Of a DNA stretch of 64,000 bases, positions 41,562 through 50,448 are shown in pieces (the stretch's first letter is position 1; every line of letters begins with the position of its first letter). A model generated the notes under the pieces. It made no database searches and was not told where the DNA came from. It saw nothing but the letters and a program-made list of their open reading frames with translations. The stretch comes from UBA10649 sp963842725 (GTDB taxonomy: Bacteria > Actinomycetota > Actinomycetes > S36-B12), in the NCBI GenBank assembly GCA_963842725.1, contig CAWJHN010000004.1, forward strand, positions 1,364,001 to 1,428,000, given 5' to 3'. Position numbers and translations under genes: made by a program.

Positions 41562-43652
41562 ATGGTGACACCTGGGCGTGAAGTGGCAACGGGGGCCGGT
41601 GCCCGGCTTCGGGCCACGCTCGACTCGCTGCTCGATCCGCACGTCTACCTCGAGGCGGTCCGGGATGCCGCCGGGGGGATCGTCGACTTCGTCTTCGTCG
41701 ACGCGAACGATGCCGCATGCGACTACAACCACCGCTCCTGGGACGAGATGTCCGGCACCCTGCTCCTGGAGACGCTGCCCGGGCATCTGGAGACGGGCAT
41801 CTTCGCGCAGTACGTGCGGGTGGTGGATTCGGGACAGCCCCTGGTGGCCGACGGGCTGCCGTACTTCAACGAGTTCCTGCGGCAGGACCGGATCTGCGAT
41901 GTCCGGGGGATTCGCGTCGGCGACGGGCTGAGTCTGACCTGGCGAGACGTGACCGAGCGGATCGAGGCCGCCCGGACCCTCGCGGAGAGCGAGGAGCGGT
42001 TCCGGCTGCTGGCCGAGCATGCCTCGGACGTGGTCTACCTGGCGGGCCCCGACCGGCGGATCCGATACGTGTCGCCGGCCGTCGAGCGGTCGCTCGGCTG
42101 GAAGCCCGCCGACCTGGTGGGCACCGTGGCCGCCGACCTCGTGCACCCCGACGACCACGTCGAGGTGACTGAGTACCGCGAAGCCGTCTACGAGGGCCGC
42201 GAGCCGCCCGAGGCCGTCGCTCGCGACGGTGCCCTGCTGCGCGTCCGCTCAGGGTCCGGGGAGTACCGGTGGTTCGTGGCGGCCGTGTCGACGCTCTTCG
42301 ACGAGAGCGGGGCGCTCGCGGGCGTCGTCGGCTCCATGAGGGACGTCGACGATCTGGTGCGGACGCGCGCGGAGGCGCGCCGAGACCGGGCCCGCCTGAG
42401 CGCCACGATCGACTCCCTCATGGATCCGCACGCCTTCCTGGACGCCGTGCGCGATCCGGATGGGCGGATCAGGGACTTCACCGTGGCCGACGTCAACCGG
42501 GCTGCTGCGGTGCTGCTGGGCCGGACTCCCCACGACATCCTGGGTCGGCCGATCACCGAGCTGCTGCGAGGGATCGAGACCAGTGGAGTGCTCGCCTCGT
42601 TCGCGGCCGTCATCGAGTCCGGTCGGCCCGTCGCCGTCGACGACTTCGCCTACTCGCCTGGAGACGATGCCGGCGTCCGCCGCTATGACCTGCGTGTGGT
42701 GGCGATCGAGGACGGCCTCAGCTGCACGGTCCGCGACGTCACCGACCGGTACCTCGCCGACGCGGCCCTGAGCGAGAGCGAGCGTCGGTACCGCCTGCTC
42801 GCCGAGAACTCGACGGACGTCGTCATGCACCAGCGAGGCGGCATCGTCCAGTGGGTGTCGCCATCGATCGCCATCGAGCTGGGATGGACCGTCGAGGACG
42901 TCACCGGCACACCCAGCATCGATCTGGTGCATCCCGCCGACCGCGAAGCCGTCCTGGCGGCCCGGTCCATCCAGGCTTCGGGAGGCACGACCCGACGTCG
43001 GATCCGGCTCCGGGACAGGCACGGCGGATACCACTGGGTGGACAGCCATGGCGGACCGTTCGTCAATGGCAGCGGCCAGCAGGACGGGGTGGTCGTGTCG
43101 CTGCGCATCGTCGACGCCGAGGTGCGCGCGCAGGAGACCCTGGAGGCTCGGGCGCGGCAGGACACCCTGACCGGCCTGGCCAACCGCGACGCGATGTTCG
43201 AGCGGGTCGAGGCGATCCTTCGGCGCTCGGCGCGGACGGGTGCCGAGATCGCCGTGGTCTTCTGCGACATCGACGACTTCAAGGGCGTGAACGACACCCA
43301 CGGCCACGCGGCCGGCGACGAGGTTCTCCGCACGGCTGCCGGCCGGGTCTCGGCATCAGTGCGCTCGGGCGATCTGGTGTCGCGGATCGGCGGCGACGAG
43401 CTCCTCGTGGTCCTCGACGGCGTGCACGACCTCGAGCAGGCCGTTCAGATCGCCGACAAGCTCCGGGTCATGGTCGGCCTGCCGATCCAGGTGGGCGGGT
43501 CGTCGATCCGGGCGACGATGAGTGTCGGCGTGACTCTCGCTGGCTCGGGAGAGTCGATGGACGTCGTCGTCGCACGAGCGGATCGCGCCATGTACCTGGC
43601 CAAGGAGCGTGGTCGCGACACGGTGGTGGCCTTCCCGGGGCCGCACGCGTGA
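41562..43652 (+). CDS. Diguanylate cyclase with duplicated PAS sensor pairs
   Basis: Signalling protein of 696 aa that probably makes c-di-GMP. Four PAS-like domains (about 10-130, 140-270, 285-400, 410-530) come as two similar pairs: the first domain of each pair starts DSLLDPHVYLEAVRD or DSLMDPHAFLDAVRD, and the second RFRLLAEHASDVVY or RYRLLAENSTDVVM. The GGDEF domain (about 535-696) has FCDIDDFKGVNDTHGH and the signature GGDEL at 610-614, Leu in place of Phe. An RxxD inhibitory site (Arg601-Asp604) lies five residues before it. No transmembrane segment is seen, so it senses inside the cell. ATG 41562 is preceded by GAAGGG. The stop overlaps the hydrolase start (GTGA). Confidence 0.88.
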   Translation: MVTPGREVATGAGARLRATLDSLLDPHVYLEAVRDAAGGIVDFVFVDANDAACDYNHRSWDEMSGTLLLETLPGHLETGIFAQYVRVVDSGQPLVADGLPYFNEFLRQDRICDVRGIRVGDGLSLTWRDVTERIEAARTLAESEERFRLLAEHASDVVYLAGPDRRIRYVSPAVERSLGWKPADLVGTVAADLVHPDDHVEVTEYREAVYEGREPPEAVARDGALLRVRSGSGEYRWFVAAVSTLFDESGALAGVVGSMRDVDDLVRTRAEARRDRARLSATIDSLMDPHAFLDAVRDPDGRIRDFTVADVNRAAAVLLGRTPHDILGRPITELLRGIETSGVLASFAAVIESGRPVAVDDFAYSPGDDAGVRRYDLRVVAIEDGLSCTVRDVTDRYLADAALSESERRYRLLAENSTDVVMHQRGGIVQWVSPSIAIELGWTVEDVTGTPSIDLVHPADREAVLAARSIQASGGTTRRRIRLRDRHGGYHWVDSHGGPFVNGSGQQDGVVVSLRIVDAEVRAQETLEARARQDTLTGLANRDAMFERVEAILRRSARTGAEIAVVFCDIDDFKGVNDTHGHAAGDEVLRTAAGRVSASVRSGDLVSRIGGDELLVVLDGVHDLEQAVQIADKLRVMVGLPIQVGGSSIRATMSVGVTLAGSGESMDVVVARADRAMYLAKERGRDTVVAFPGPHA

Positions 43653-44296
43653 GCGCGTCGGACGCCGCCCACGAGGCGCGCATACCGCGGCTCGGCGCCG
43701 CGGTGCTGCTCCACGGGTTCACCCGGGCACCTCGGCACCTGTCCCTGCTGTCGCGCTCGCTGACGCGCATGGGCGTGGCGACGGTGCGCCCGGCGCTTGG
43801 GTCGTTCGCCTGGGGCACCAGCATGAACAACGCCCACCACCTCGACCGAGTGGCGGAACGCCTGTCGAGCGGACTGCCGGACGGGCCGGTGATGGTGGTC
43901 GGACACTCGGCGGGGGCCGCCGCGGGCGCGTGGCTGGCCGCGCGCCTGCTGACCGGTGGCGTCGACGTCCGCGGCATCGTGATGGTCGACGGCAACGACA
44001 GCCCCACCCACCTGATCCGTCGCTCGTGGCCGAGCCTGACCGGGATACCGGTTCGCGCAGTCTGCGCACCGCCGAGCCGGTGCAACCGGCAGGGCCAGCT
44101 GGCCACCTGGCTGGCACAGCAGCCCGGTGACCTGCGGATCGTGGTGGTCGAGGGGTCCGGGCACGGTGACATCGAGGGAGTGCCCGCCTCGGTGTACCGG
44201 TGGGCGTGCGGCGACGAGCCGAATGCAGCCGCTCAGGCGGAGGTCCTCGACCTGACCCTGACCTGGGTGCGCGAGGGGCTCATGCGGGACAGGTGA
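43649..44296 (+). CDS. Small alpha/beta hydrolase
   Basis: Serine hydrolase of 215 aa. The nucleophile Ser is in VVGHSAGAAAG near 89, an oxyanion turn is LLHGFTRAPRH, and the His is in VVEGSGHGDIEG near 170. The fold (LLHGF, then GVATVRPALGSF) is typical of lipase or esterase-like hydrolases, but the substrate is unknown. GTG 43649 overlaps the stop of the PAS/GGDEF gene by 4 nt, indicating a coupled two-gene operon; a longer upstream frame would lie inside the previous gene. Confidence 0.78.
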   Translation: MSASDAAHEARIPRLGAAVLLHGFTRAPRHLSLLSRSLTRMGVATVRPALGSFAWGTSMNNAHHLDRVAERLSSGLPDGPVMVVGHSAGAAAGAWLAARLLTGGVDVRGIVMVDGNDSPTHLIRRSWPSLTGIPVRAVCAPPSRCNRQGQLATWLAQQPGDLRIVVVEGSGHGDIEGVPASVYRWACGDEPNAAAQAEVLDLTLTWVREGLMRDR

Positions 44297-44315
44297 GGTG
44301 TTGTTCCGCGCCCGG

Positions 44316-44813
44316 TCATGGGGTGTCAGGTGGGGCGGACTCAGGGTCCGTGACGTCGGCCGCTCGGGCGTCCAGCGCGCTGATGATGTCGTCCGCCGAG
44401 GCGATCGCGGCCACCCCATGCGCCCCCGCACCGAGGGCGACCACGCGCCCGAGCAGCCGCTCGTCGGCGATGACCGGCCACGGGTGGGTCGAGCCGAACG
44501 GCGTGATCGTCCCGCGCTCGTAGCCGGTGGCCTCGCGCGCCCCGGCCGCGTCGGGCATCGACAGGCGCGTCACGTCGAGAAGGGTCCGAAGCTTGGGCCA
44601 GGAGATCGTCCGGTCGCCGGGGACCAGGACGAAGAGGAAGTCGTCGTCCGCCCGCCGCACGACGATGCTCTTCACCACGTCGGCGGGTTCGACGCCACGG
44701 GCCGCCGCCGCCTCCCGCAGGTTGCGCACCGGCCCGTGCCTGACGATCCGGTGCGGCAGGCCGACGGCGTCCATGTGGGCGATGGCGCGCTGGTCGCCGG
44801 GCGTCTCGATCAT
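44316..44813 (-). CDS. YbaK/EbsC-family aminoacyl-tRNA deacylase
   Basis: Editing protein of about 165 aa that hydrolyses mischarged tRNA(Pro), usually Cys- or Ala-tRNA(Pro). The fold is seen in VEPADVVKSIVVRRADDDFLFVLVPGDR, then TGYERGTITPFG and the AIASADDIISAL end. The Lys in DVVKSIVV is the conserved catalytic or binding Lys. ATG 44813 is chosen for the CAGACT hexamer 6 nt upstream; GTG or ATG a few codons further up would also fit. Divergent from cysK by about 74 nt. It converges with the hydrolase gene, 19 nt apart. Confidence 0.83.
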   Translation of the reverse strand: MIETPGDQRAIAHMDAVGLPHRIVRHGPVRNLREAAAARGVEPADVVKSIVVRRADDDFLFVLVPGDRTISWPKLRTLLDVTRLSMPDAAGAREATGYERGTITPFGSTHPWPVIADERLLGRVVALGAGAHGVAAIASADDIISALDARAADVTDPESAPPDTP

Positions 44814-44819
44814 GGACCG

Positions 44820-44825
44820 AGTCTG
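44820..44825 (-). promoter_or_regulatory. Leaderless -10 (CAGACT) for the YbaK-family gene
   Basis: Six nt from ATG 44813 on the minus strand. Confidence 0.4.
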
Positions 44826-44887
44826 GCGCACGCCCCGCGATGGGGCCGCGCTGGCGGCACCATCGAGATAGTGGAAGGATCAACGAC

Positions 44888-45820
44888 ATGCGAATTGCGA
44901 ATGACGTGACGGAGCTGATCGGCAATACCCCCCTGGTGCGCGTCCGGAACATCACGGACGGTGCCGCTGGCGAGGTCGTCGCGAAGCTCGAGTTCTTCAA
45001 CCCGGCTCATTCGGTGAAGGACCGCATCGGGGTCGCCATGATCGACGCCGCCCAGGAGGCGGGCCTGATCGGTCCGGACACCGTCGTGGTCGAGCCGACA
45101 TCAGGCAACACGGGCATCGCGCTGGCGATGGTGTGCGCCGCACGCGGGATCAAGATCGTCCTGACGATGCCCGAGACCATGAGCGTGGAGCGGCGGATGC
45201 TGCTGCGCGGTTACGGCGCCGAGCTCATCCTCACGCCCGGGCCCGATGGGATGGGCGGGGCCATTGCGAAGGCGACCGAGCTCACGGCGTCGGATCCGAA
45301 GTACTTCATGCCGCAGCAGTTCCAGAATCCGGCCAACCCGGCGATCCACCGGGCGACCACCGCCGAGGAGATCTGGAACGACACCGATGGCGGGGTCGAC
45401 ATCCTCATCGCCGGGGTCGGCACGGGCGGGACCATCACCGGCGTGGGACAGGTCCTCAAGGAGCGCAAGCCGGGCGTGCAGGTGATCGCGGTCGAGCCCG
45501 CGGCCTCACCGGTGCTGGCCGGGGGCGCCAAGGGCCCCCACCCCATCCAGGGCATCGGCGCCGGGTTCGTCCCCGCGATCCTGGACACCGACGTGTACGA
45601 CGAGGTGATCGGCGTCAGCGCCGACGACGCCCTGGCCACGGCGCGACGCGCGGCGGTCGAGGAGGGCCTGCTGGTCGGAATCTCCTCGGGTGCCGCCCTG
45701 TGGGCGGCCCGCGAGGTGGCCCAGCGCCCCGAGAACGCCGGCAAGCTCATCGTCGTCATCATTCCCAGCTTCGGCGAGCGCTACCTGTCCACCGCCCTGT
45801 TCGCCGGCCTCGCCGACTGA
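44888..45820 (+). CDS. cysK: Cysteine synthase A (O-acetylserine sulfhydrylase)
   Basis: PLP enzyme that makes cysteine from O-acetylserine and sulfide, 310 aa. Lys44 in NPAHSVKDRIG binds PLP, SGNTG near 75 binds substrate, GTGGTITG binds the PLP phosphate, and GISSGAALWAA is the C-terminal Ser motif. ATG 44888 has GGAAGGAT upstream, so the longer in-frame extension is not used. The gene is 10 nt upstream of cysE; both enzymes together form the cysteine synthase complex, the last two steps from serine. Confidence 0.95.
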   Translation: MRIANDVTELIGNTPLVRVRNITDGAAGEVVAKLEFFNPAHSVKDRIGVAMIDAAQEAGLIGPDTVVVEPTSGNTGIALAMVCAARGIKIVLTMPETMSVERRMLLRGYGAELILTPGPDGMGGAIAKATELTASDPKYFMPQQFQNPANPAIHRATTAEEIWNDTDGGVDILIAGVGTGGTITGVGQVLKERKPGVQVIAVEPAASPVLAGGAKGPHPIQGIGAGFVPAILDTDVYDEVIGVSADDALATARRAAVEEGLLVGISSGAALWAAREVAQRPENAGKLIVVIIPSFGERYLSTALFAGLAD

Positions 45821-45830
45821 CGCGGCGCAG

Positions 45831-46574
45831 ATGCCCGGAGGGCGCCTGAGCAGGGCGCTGCGCACCATGAAGGACGACCTCGAGTCGGTCGTCGAGCGGG
45901 ATCCCGCCGCCCGCACGCAGCTCGAGGTCGCGCTGCTGTATCCGGGGGTGCACGCGGTGTGGGCGCATCGCGTCAGTCACGCCCTGTGGCGGCGCGGCGT
46001 GTTCCTGCCCGCCCGCACCGTGTCGCAGGCCACCCGCTTCCTGACCGGCATCGAGATCCACCCCGGCGCGACGCTGGGTCCGCGGCTGTTCATCGACCAC
46101 GGATCGGGCGTCGTCATCGGGGAGACCGCAGAGGTCGGGGCCGACGTCACCATCTACCACGGCGTGACGCTGGGCGGCACCAGCCTCGATCACGGCAAGC
46201 GTCATCCCACGGTGGGAGACCGCGTCACCGTGGGTGCCGGGGCGAAGGTTCTCGGACCGGTGAAGGTCGGCCACGATTCGCGCATCGGGGCCAACGCGGT
46301 GCTGGTGCGGTCCGTGGAGCACAACTCCGTCGTCGTCGGCGTGCCCGGGCAGGTCATCGCGCACGGCACTCCGTCGACCGTCGACACCCGTCCGAAGCAG
46401 GACAGCCCGTCAGCGCCCGACCCGGTGGGACTGGCCGTCTCGTCCCTGCTCATGCGCATGGAGCAGCTCGAGACGCATGTGCATGGCCATGAGCACCACA
46501 CCCACGAGGGCCCCCAGCGCACCGCGAGCGGTGACTGGGAGATGGACTTCGAGGTGCTCGACTTCTCGATCTGA
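45831..46574 (+). CDS. cysE: Serine O-acetyltransferase
   Basis: Acetylates serine to O-acetylserine; 247 aa. Left-handed beta-helix hexapeptide repeats (GIEIHPGATLGPRLFIDHG to VLGPVKVGHDSRIGANAVL) carry the active site, with His in FIDHGSGVVIGE and YHGVTLGGTS. The C-terminus ends in the acidic, hydrophobic DFEVLDFSI with a terminal isoleucine, as needed to insert into the CysK active site. A His-rich segment (HVHGHEHHTHEG) lies before it. ATG 45831 is used, 10 nt after cysK; ATG 45867 would drop 12 residues. A small GC hairpin follows. Confidence 0.94.
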   Translation: MPGGRLSRALRTMKDDLESVVERDPAARTQLEVALLYPGVHAVWAHRVSHALWRRGVFLPARTVSQATRFLTGIEIHPGATLGPRLFIDHGSGVVIGETAEVGADVTIYHGVTLGGTSLDHGKRHPTVGDRVTVGAGAKVLGPVKVGHDSRIGANAVLVRSVEHNSVVVGVPGQVIAHGTPSTVDTRPKQDSPSAPDPVGLAVSSLLMRMEQLETHVHGHEHHTHEGPQRTASGDWEMDFEVLDFSI

Positions 46575-46588
46575 CCGCGCGTGCGCGG
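46575..46588. terminator. Short GC hairpin after cysE
   Basis: CCGCG pairs with CGCGG around CGTG, 5 bp, immediately after the cysE stop and before the convergent transporter gene. Weak stem, low weight. Confidence 0.3.
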
Positions 46589-46599
46589 GTGCCGCCGAG

Positions 46600-48231
46600 C
46601 TAGAACCGACCGATCAGCGGCGCCACGACGACCTTGACGATCATCGCGGCGGGGTACACGAGGGCGTAGCCGAGGTTCACCCGTGCGTCGTCCTTGGTCT
46701 GCTCGTTGGCGTAAGCGAGGACGGCGGGCTGGGTCTGGGTTCCCGCGAGGATGCCGCCGATGCGCGGGCCGTTGATGCCGGCGAGCCAGCGTCCGCCGAA
46801 CAGGACGATCGCCGCGGTGACGAGTGTGACGACGACCCCGACGGCGAACAGGCGGGGACCGGTGGGACTGCGCATCGCCTCAGCGAGGGCGGAGCCTGCG
46901 TTCGATCCGGCGTACGCGAGGAACAGGGCCATGCCGAGCTGGGAGAGCGTCGACGCCACCGCGTGCGGGAGCGTCCACAGCACCCGGCCCGTGCGTCCCG
47001 CGCGTCCGACGATCAGGCCGACCAGCAGCGGTCCGCCCGCGAGACCGAGGGCGAACTGGCCGCCACCGGGCAGCGGGAACTCCAGCTCGCCGAGCATGAC
47101 GCCGAGCGCCAGCCCAAGGGCCAGGCTGGTCAGCGAGTAGGAGGAGGCGCCCTTCTCCGAGTCGCCGAGGAACGTCGCCACGTCGTCCATCCGGTTGCGC
47201 GATGCGACGACGCGCACGCGGTCGCCGATCTGGAGTGCCAGATCGTCGGTGGCCAGCAGGTCGACGTCACCTCGACGGACGCGGGTCGCCACGGCGCCGA
47301 AGCGCCGACGCAGACGCAGGTCGCCGAGGGTCTGCCCGGCCACCTTCGAGTTCGACACCGCGATTCGGCGGTAGTCGACCGATGAGCGGTCCATGGTGAG
47401 GGCGACGCTCGAGGGGTGCCCGACCTGGGTCGTGAAACGCTCGACCGTCTCGGGATCGCCGATGACGGTGATGATGTCGCCGGGCACCGGGACCGTGTCG
47501 TCGGTGGCGATGTCGACGTTGCCGGGGTGCCCGGGCGAGTCGCCGCGCATGATGCGGGAGAAGACGATGTGGTGGTCGTACTGCTCGGCGATCGTGCCGA
47601 GGTCTGGGAGGTTCGCGGCCTCGATGCGGACGGTCACGCCGTCGAGGTGGGGCGGGGGGGCGTCCTCGACGACCGGCGCCAGCGCCTTCTTCGGCGGCGC
47701 CATCTTGAGGCCCACGGCCGCGGCGAGCAGCATCCCCAGGACGCCGAACAGGTAGGTCACGGAGTATCCGACGGTGGGCAGATCCGATGCCCACGCCTCG
47801 GTGGCCGCCGCGAGGGCCGGGGTGTTCGTCAGGGCGCCGGCGTAGATGCCCGAGAGGATCGGCCCCTCGAGGCCCAGCGCGTGCGCGCTCAGCACGGTCA
47901 CCAGGGCGCCGATGAGGAGCGCGCCGATGACGACGCCGAGCGCCCGACCGCCGGTCTTCATCGCCGCGAAGAACGAGGGACCCGCGCCGACTCCGATGAC
48001 GTAGGCGAACACGGCCAGGCCGAAGATCCCCAGGATCTGCGGCAGCTTGAGCCGTTCGTCGTATGCGGAGAAGGCCAGCGCCGTGAAGAGGACCGCGGCC
48101 GGTCCGAGGGAGAAGCTGCCGATCTTGATGGCACCGATGCCGCCACCGATGGCCATGATGACCGTCAGCAGAAGCAGCGGCTGCTCGGCGGCGATGTCTG
48201 CGTAGCCCTGGAGGATCTCACTGACGTCCAC
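46600..48231 (-). CDS. AspT/YidE-type transporter with TrkA_C domains
   Basis: Aspartate:alanine exchanger-family membrane protein of 543 aa. Two similar membrane halves of about five helices each (residues 15-180 and 375-543) are separated by a cytoplasmic region (about 195-360) with two TrkA_C (RCK_C)-like parts: VPVPGDIITVIGDPETVERF and LALQIGDRVRVVASRNRMD. Each half includes a conserved GILAGTQTQPAV or SGIYAGALTNTPAL element, as in the AAE family. GTG 48231 is the start. A substrate such as a dicarboxylic or amino acid is likely; E. coli members remain unassigned. It converges with cysE. Confidence 0.85.
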   Translation of the reverse strand: MDVSEILQGYADIAAEQPLLLLTVIMAIGGGIGAIKIGSFSLGPAAVLFTALAFSAYDERLKLPQILGIFGLAVFAYVIGVGAGPSFFAAMKTGGRALGVVIGALLIGALVTVLSAHALGLEGPILSGIYAGALTNTPALAAATEAWASDLPTVGYSVTYLFGVLGMLLAAAVGLKMAPPKKALAPVVEDAPPPHLDGVTVRIEAANLPDLGTIAEQYDHHIVFSRIMRGDSPGHPGNVDIATDDTVPVPGDIITVIGDPETVERFTTQVGHPSSVALTMDRSSVDYRRIAVSNSKVAGQTLGDLRLRRRFGAVATRVRRGDVDLLATDDLALQIGDRVRVVASRNRMDDVATFLGDSEKGASSYSLTSLALGLALGVMLGELEFPLPGGGQFALGLAGGPLLVGLIVGRAGRTGRVLWTLPHAVASTLSQLGMALFLAYAGSNAGSALAEAMRSPTGPRLFAVGVVVTLVTAAIVLFGGRWLAGINGPRIGGILAGTQTQPAVLAYANEQTKDDARVNLGYALVYPAAMIVKVVVAPLIGRF

Positions 48232-48395
48232 GTTCCGTCATTCTTCCCCTCCCGATGAGAGCGCTTGCACGCGGGTCCGATTCGCGGGGCGAACGGGCGA
48301 TATCCCAGCGTCCGGGGGACGTCGTCGACGGCGCCGGACTGCGCCGATTCCCCTAGGGTGGGCAGCGTTCGCATCGTCGCAGCGGAGGGATCGTC

Positions 48396-49076
48396 ATGAG
48401 AGTCGAGATCAGGCACCAGCCGGGATTCGCGGTCGCCCGCGTCATCATGGGGCAGGGCGAGACCGTGAAGGCCGAGTCGGGGGCCATGGCCGCCATGAGC
48501 GGGGGAGTCTCCATCGAGGCGAAGATGGAGGGCGGGTTCATGAAGGCCCTCAAGCGCAGTGCGCTTGGCGGCGAGTCGTTCTTCGTGACCACCTACACGT
48601 CGGGAGTCGCCGACGGCTGGGTCGACGTGGCCGCCTACCTGCCCGGCGACATCGCCGTGATCCCGGTGAGCGCGGAGCGCGGGATCGCCGTCACCAAGGG
48701 ATCGTGGCTGGCCAACGAGACATCCGTGAGCATGGACACCAAGTGGGGCGGCGCCAAGAACCTGTTCGGAGGCGAGGGAGGCTTCGTCGCGCACATGACC
48801 GGCGCCGGCCTGGTCGTGGTGGCCTCCTACGGTGCGCTCGACCTCATGGAACTGCAGACCGGCGAGGTGCTCATCGTGGACACCGGGCACCTGGTGGCCT
48901 ACGACGATGGCATCGCCATGAAGACCCGCACGGCTTCCGGCGTGATGACGTCGGCGAAGTCCGGTGAGGGCCTGATCATGGAGATGACCGGCCCGGGACG
49001 GGTGTGGACGCAGACCCGCAACCCCGGCGCTCTGGTGTCGTGGCTCACCGAGGTCCTGCCCTTCACCCGCGGCTGA
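48396..49076 (+). CDS. AIM24/TIGR00266-family protein
   Basis: 226-aa protein of the AIM24 family (MRVEIRHQPGFAVARVIMGQ, then SGAMAAMSGGVSIEAKMEGG, with LWVAAYLPGDIAVIPV-like central part and GLVVVASYGALDLMEL at the C-terminal half). In bacteria the family is widespread with no settled function; in yeast it is needed for mitochondrial cristae. GGAGGG lies about 9 nt before the ATG. It is followed by one copy of the dispersed 63-bp palindrome. Confidence 0.83.
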   Translation: MRVEIRHQPGFAVARVIMGQGETVKAESGAMAAMSGGVSIEAKMEGGFMKALKRSALGGESFFVTTYTSGVADGWVDVAAYLPGDIAVIPVSAERGIAVTKGSWLANETSVSMDTKWGGAKNLFGGEGGFVAHMTGAGLVVVASYGALDLMELQTGEVLIVDTGHLVAYDDGIAMKTRTASGVMTSAKSGEGLIMEMTGPGRVWTQTRNPGALVSWLTEVLPFTRG

Positions 49077-49090
49077 CCCCACCCCCGCCC

Positions 49091-49153
49091 CGCCGACCTT
49101 GAGGTTGGCGGCGATCCGCTGCGCGGATCTCGCCGCCAACCTCAAGGTCGGCG
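49091..49153. repeat. Palindromic dispersed repeat, copy 1 (63 bp)
   Basis: Imperfect palindrome with arms beginning CGCCGACCTTGAGGTTGGCG, closing on a GC-rich loop with a 2-nt bulge on the right arm. It is the exact reverse complement of the second copy at 57537-57599 over all 63 bases. It fills the gap between two convergent genes and ends 1 nt before the dehydrogenase stop, so it likely also acts as a transcription terminator. Confidence 0.85.
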
Positions 49154-49154
49154 G

Positions 49155-50324
49155 TCAGGGGAAGAGGCCGTTGGGCGCCATCACGACCTTCAGGCTCTCG
49201 GGGCTCATGCTGGTCCGCATCGCCTCGTCGACGTCGTCGAGCTCGAACTGGTGGCTGACCATGTCCTCGAGCGGGTAGCGGTCGGCGTAGCGCTCCATGA
49301 GGGTGAGGGCGGGTCCGTACCCGGTCGACGGGTGGTTGGTGATGCCGATCAGCCGGATGTTCTTGCTGCAGACATGACGGTGGACGTTGAGCGCGACATC
49401 GCCCGTGTCCGCGAAGTTGCCCATCTCGAGCATCATGCCGCCCCGCTTGAGCATCTCGATGCCCTCGACGAACGACCGCGGCGTGTTGGCCATGTGCAGG
49501 ACGACGTCCGCACCCCGCCCCGACGTCAGCTCGCGCACCGCCTGCAGCCGATCCTCGGCCGTCGTGGTCGACACGTTCAGGGTGACGTCGGCGCCCATCC
49601 GCTTGGCGAAGTCGAGGCGCGACTGGCTGAGATCGGTCGCGATGATCTGGCCAGCGCCCATCATGTCGGCCTTCATCACGTGCAGGAGTCCCAGCGGACC
49701 GGAGCCGATCACCACGACGGTGTCCCCGGAGTTGAACCCCTCGTATGACATCGAGGAGAACTCCTTGAGCTTGTCGAGCGACGCCGCGCACGCCACGAGC
49801 TCGGCGAGCACGGCCACCCGCGGCGGGAGCCCGCTGGGGACCTTGTAGACGAAGGTGTCGGGGCGGATGTACATCTGCTCGGCCCAGCCGCCCATCAGGT
49901 GCGGCCAGGCGGCCGAGGAGTACGAGTTGCCGTAGCAGTCGCTGTTCTCGCACCAGACGTAGCCCATGACGTGCTTGCACTCGTAGCAGTGCCCGCACAC
50001 CACGTCGGGGCACATCGTGATGCGGTCGCCCACCTTCAACGGGCGCCCGTAGAACTCGAGTCCCGCTGCGGCGGCCGGGGTGATCTCCGACACGACACCC
50101 ACGTTCTCGTGTCCCTGGATGATGGGGAACGGAGTGTCGGTCTCGGCGGCCGTGCCGGCGTACTGCTTCGTCTCGCCCTGGAAGGTGTGCTTGTCCGTGC
50201 CGCAGATGCCCGACATCTCGATCTCCATGAGCAGCGAGCCGTCCGGAAGCGTCGGGCGCGGGAAGTCCTGGATCTCGTACCGTCCCGGCGCCGTCAGAAC
50301 CGCAGCCCTCACCATCTCGCCCAT
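49155..50324 (-). CDS. Zinc-dependent medium-chain dehydrogenase
   Basis: 389 aa. Catalytic zinc residues are in SGICGTDKHTF and the QGHENVG motif; the structural zinc lies in VVCGHCYECKHVMGYVWC with four Cys. The Rossmann motif is VVIGSGPLGLLHVMKADMMG. The sequence CGTDKHTFQGE and the WCENSDCYGNS segment suggest a threonine dehydrogenase or sugar-alcohol-like branch, but substrate cannot be fixed. ATG 50324 has AGGAAGGA upstream on this strand. It is divergent from the pyruvate:ferredoxin oxidoreductase gene by 124 bp. Confidence 0.85.
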   Translation of the reverse strand: MGEMVRAAVLTAPGRYEIQDFPRPTLPDGSLLMEIEMSGICGTDKHTFQGETKQYAGTAAETDTPFPIIQGHENVGVVSEITPAAAAGLEFYGRPLKVGDRITMCPDVVCGHCYECKHVMGYVWCENSDCYGNSYSSAAWPHLMGGWAEQMYIRPDTFVYKVPSGLPPRVAVLAELVACAASLDKLKEFSSMSYEGFNSGDTVVVIGSGPLGLLHVMKADMMGAGQIIATDLSQSRLDFAKRMGADVTLNVSTTTAEDRLQAVRELTSGRGADVVLHMANTPRSFVEGIEMLKRGGMMLEMGNFADTGDVALNVHRHVCSKNIRLIGITNHPSTGYGPALTLMERYADRYPLEDMVSHQFELDDVDEAMRTSMSPESLKVVMAPNGLFP

Positions 50325-50448
50325 CGGCCCGTCCTTCCTCGCTCGTATGACAAGTATCTCGCCGCGTGCGCCGTCCGAGGGGACGAATGGCCCTACGCCG
50401 TCACAAAACGCCTACTAGTGTCGGGGAGACCGAGACCGGAGGTATGCA

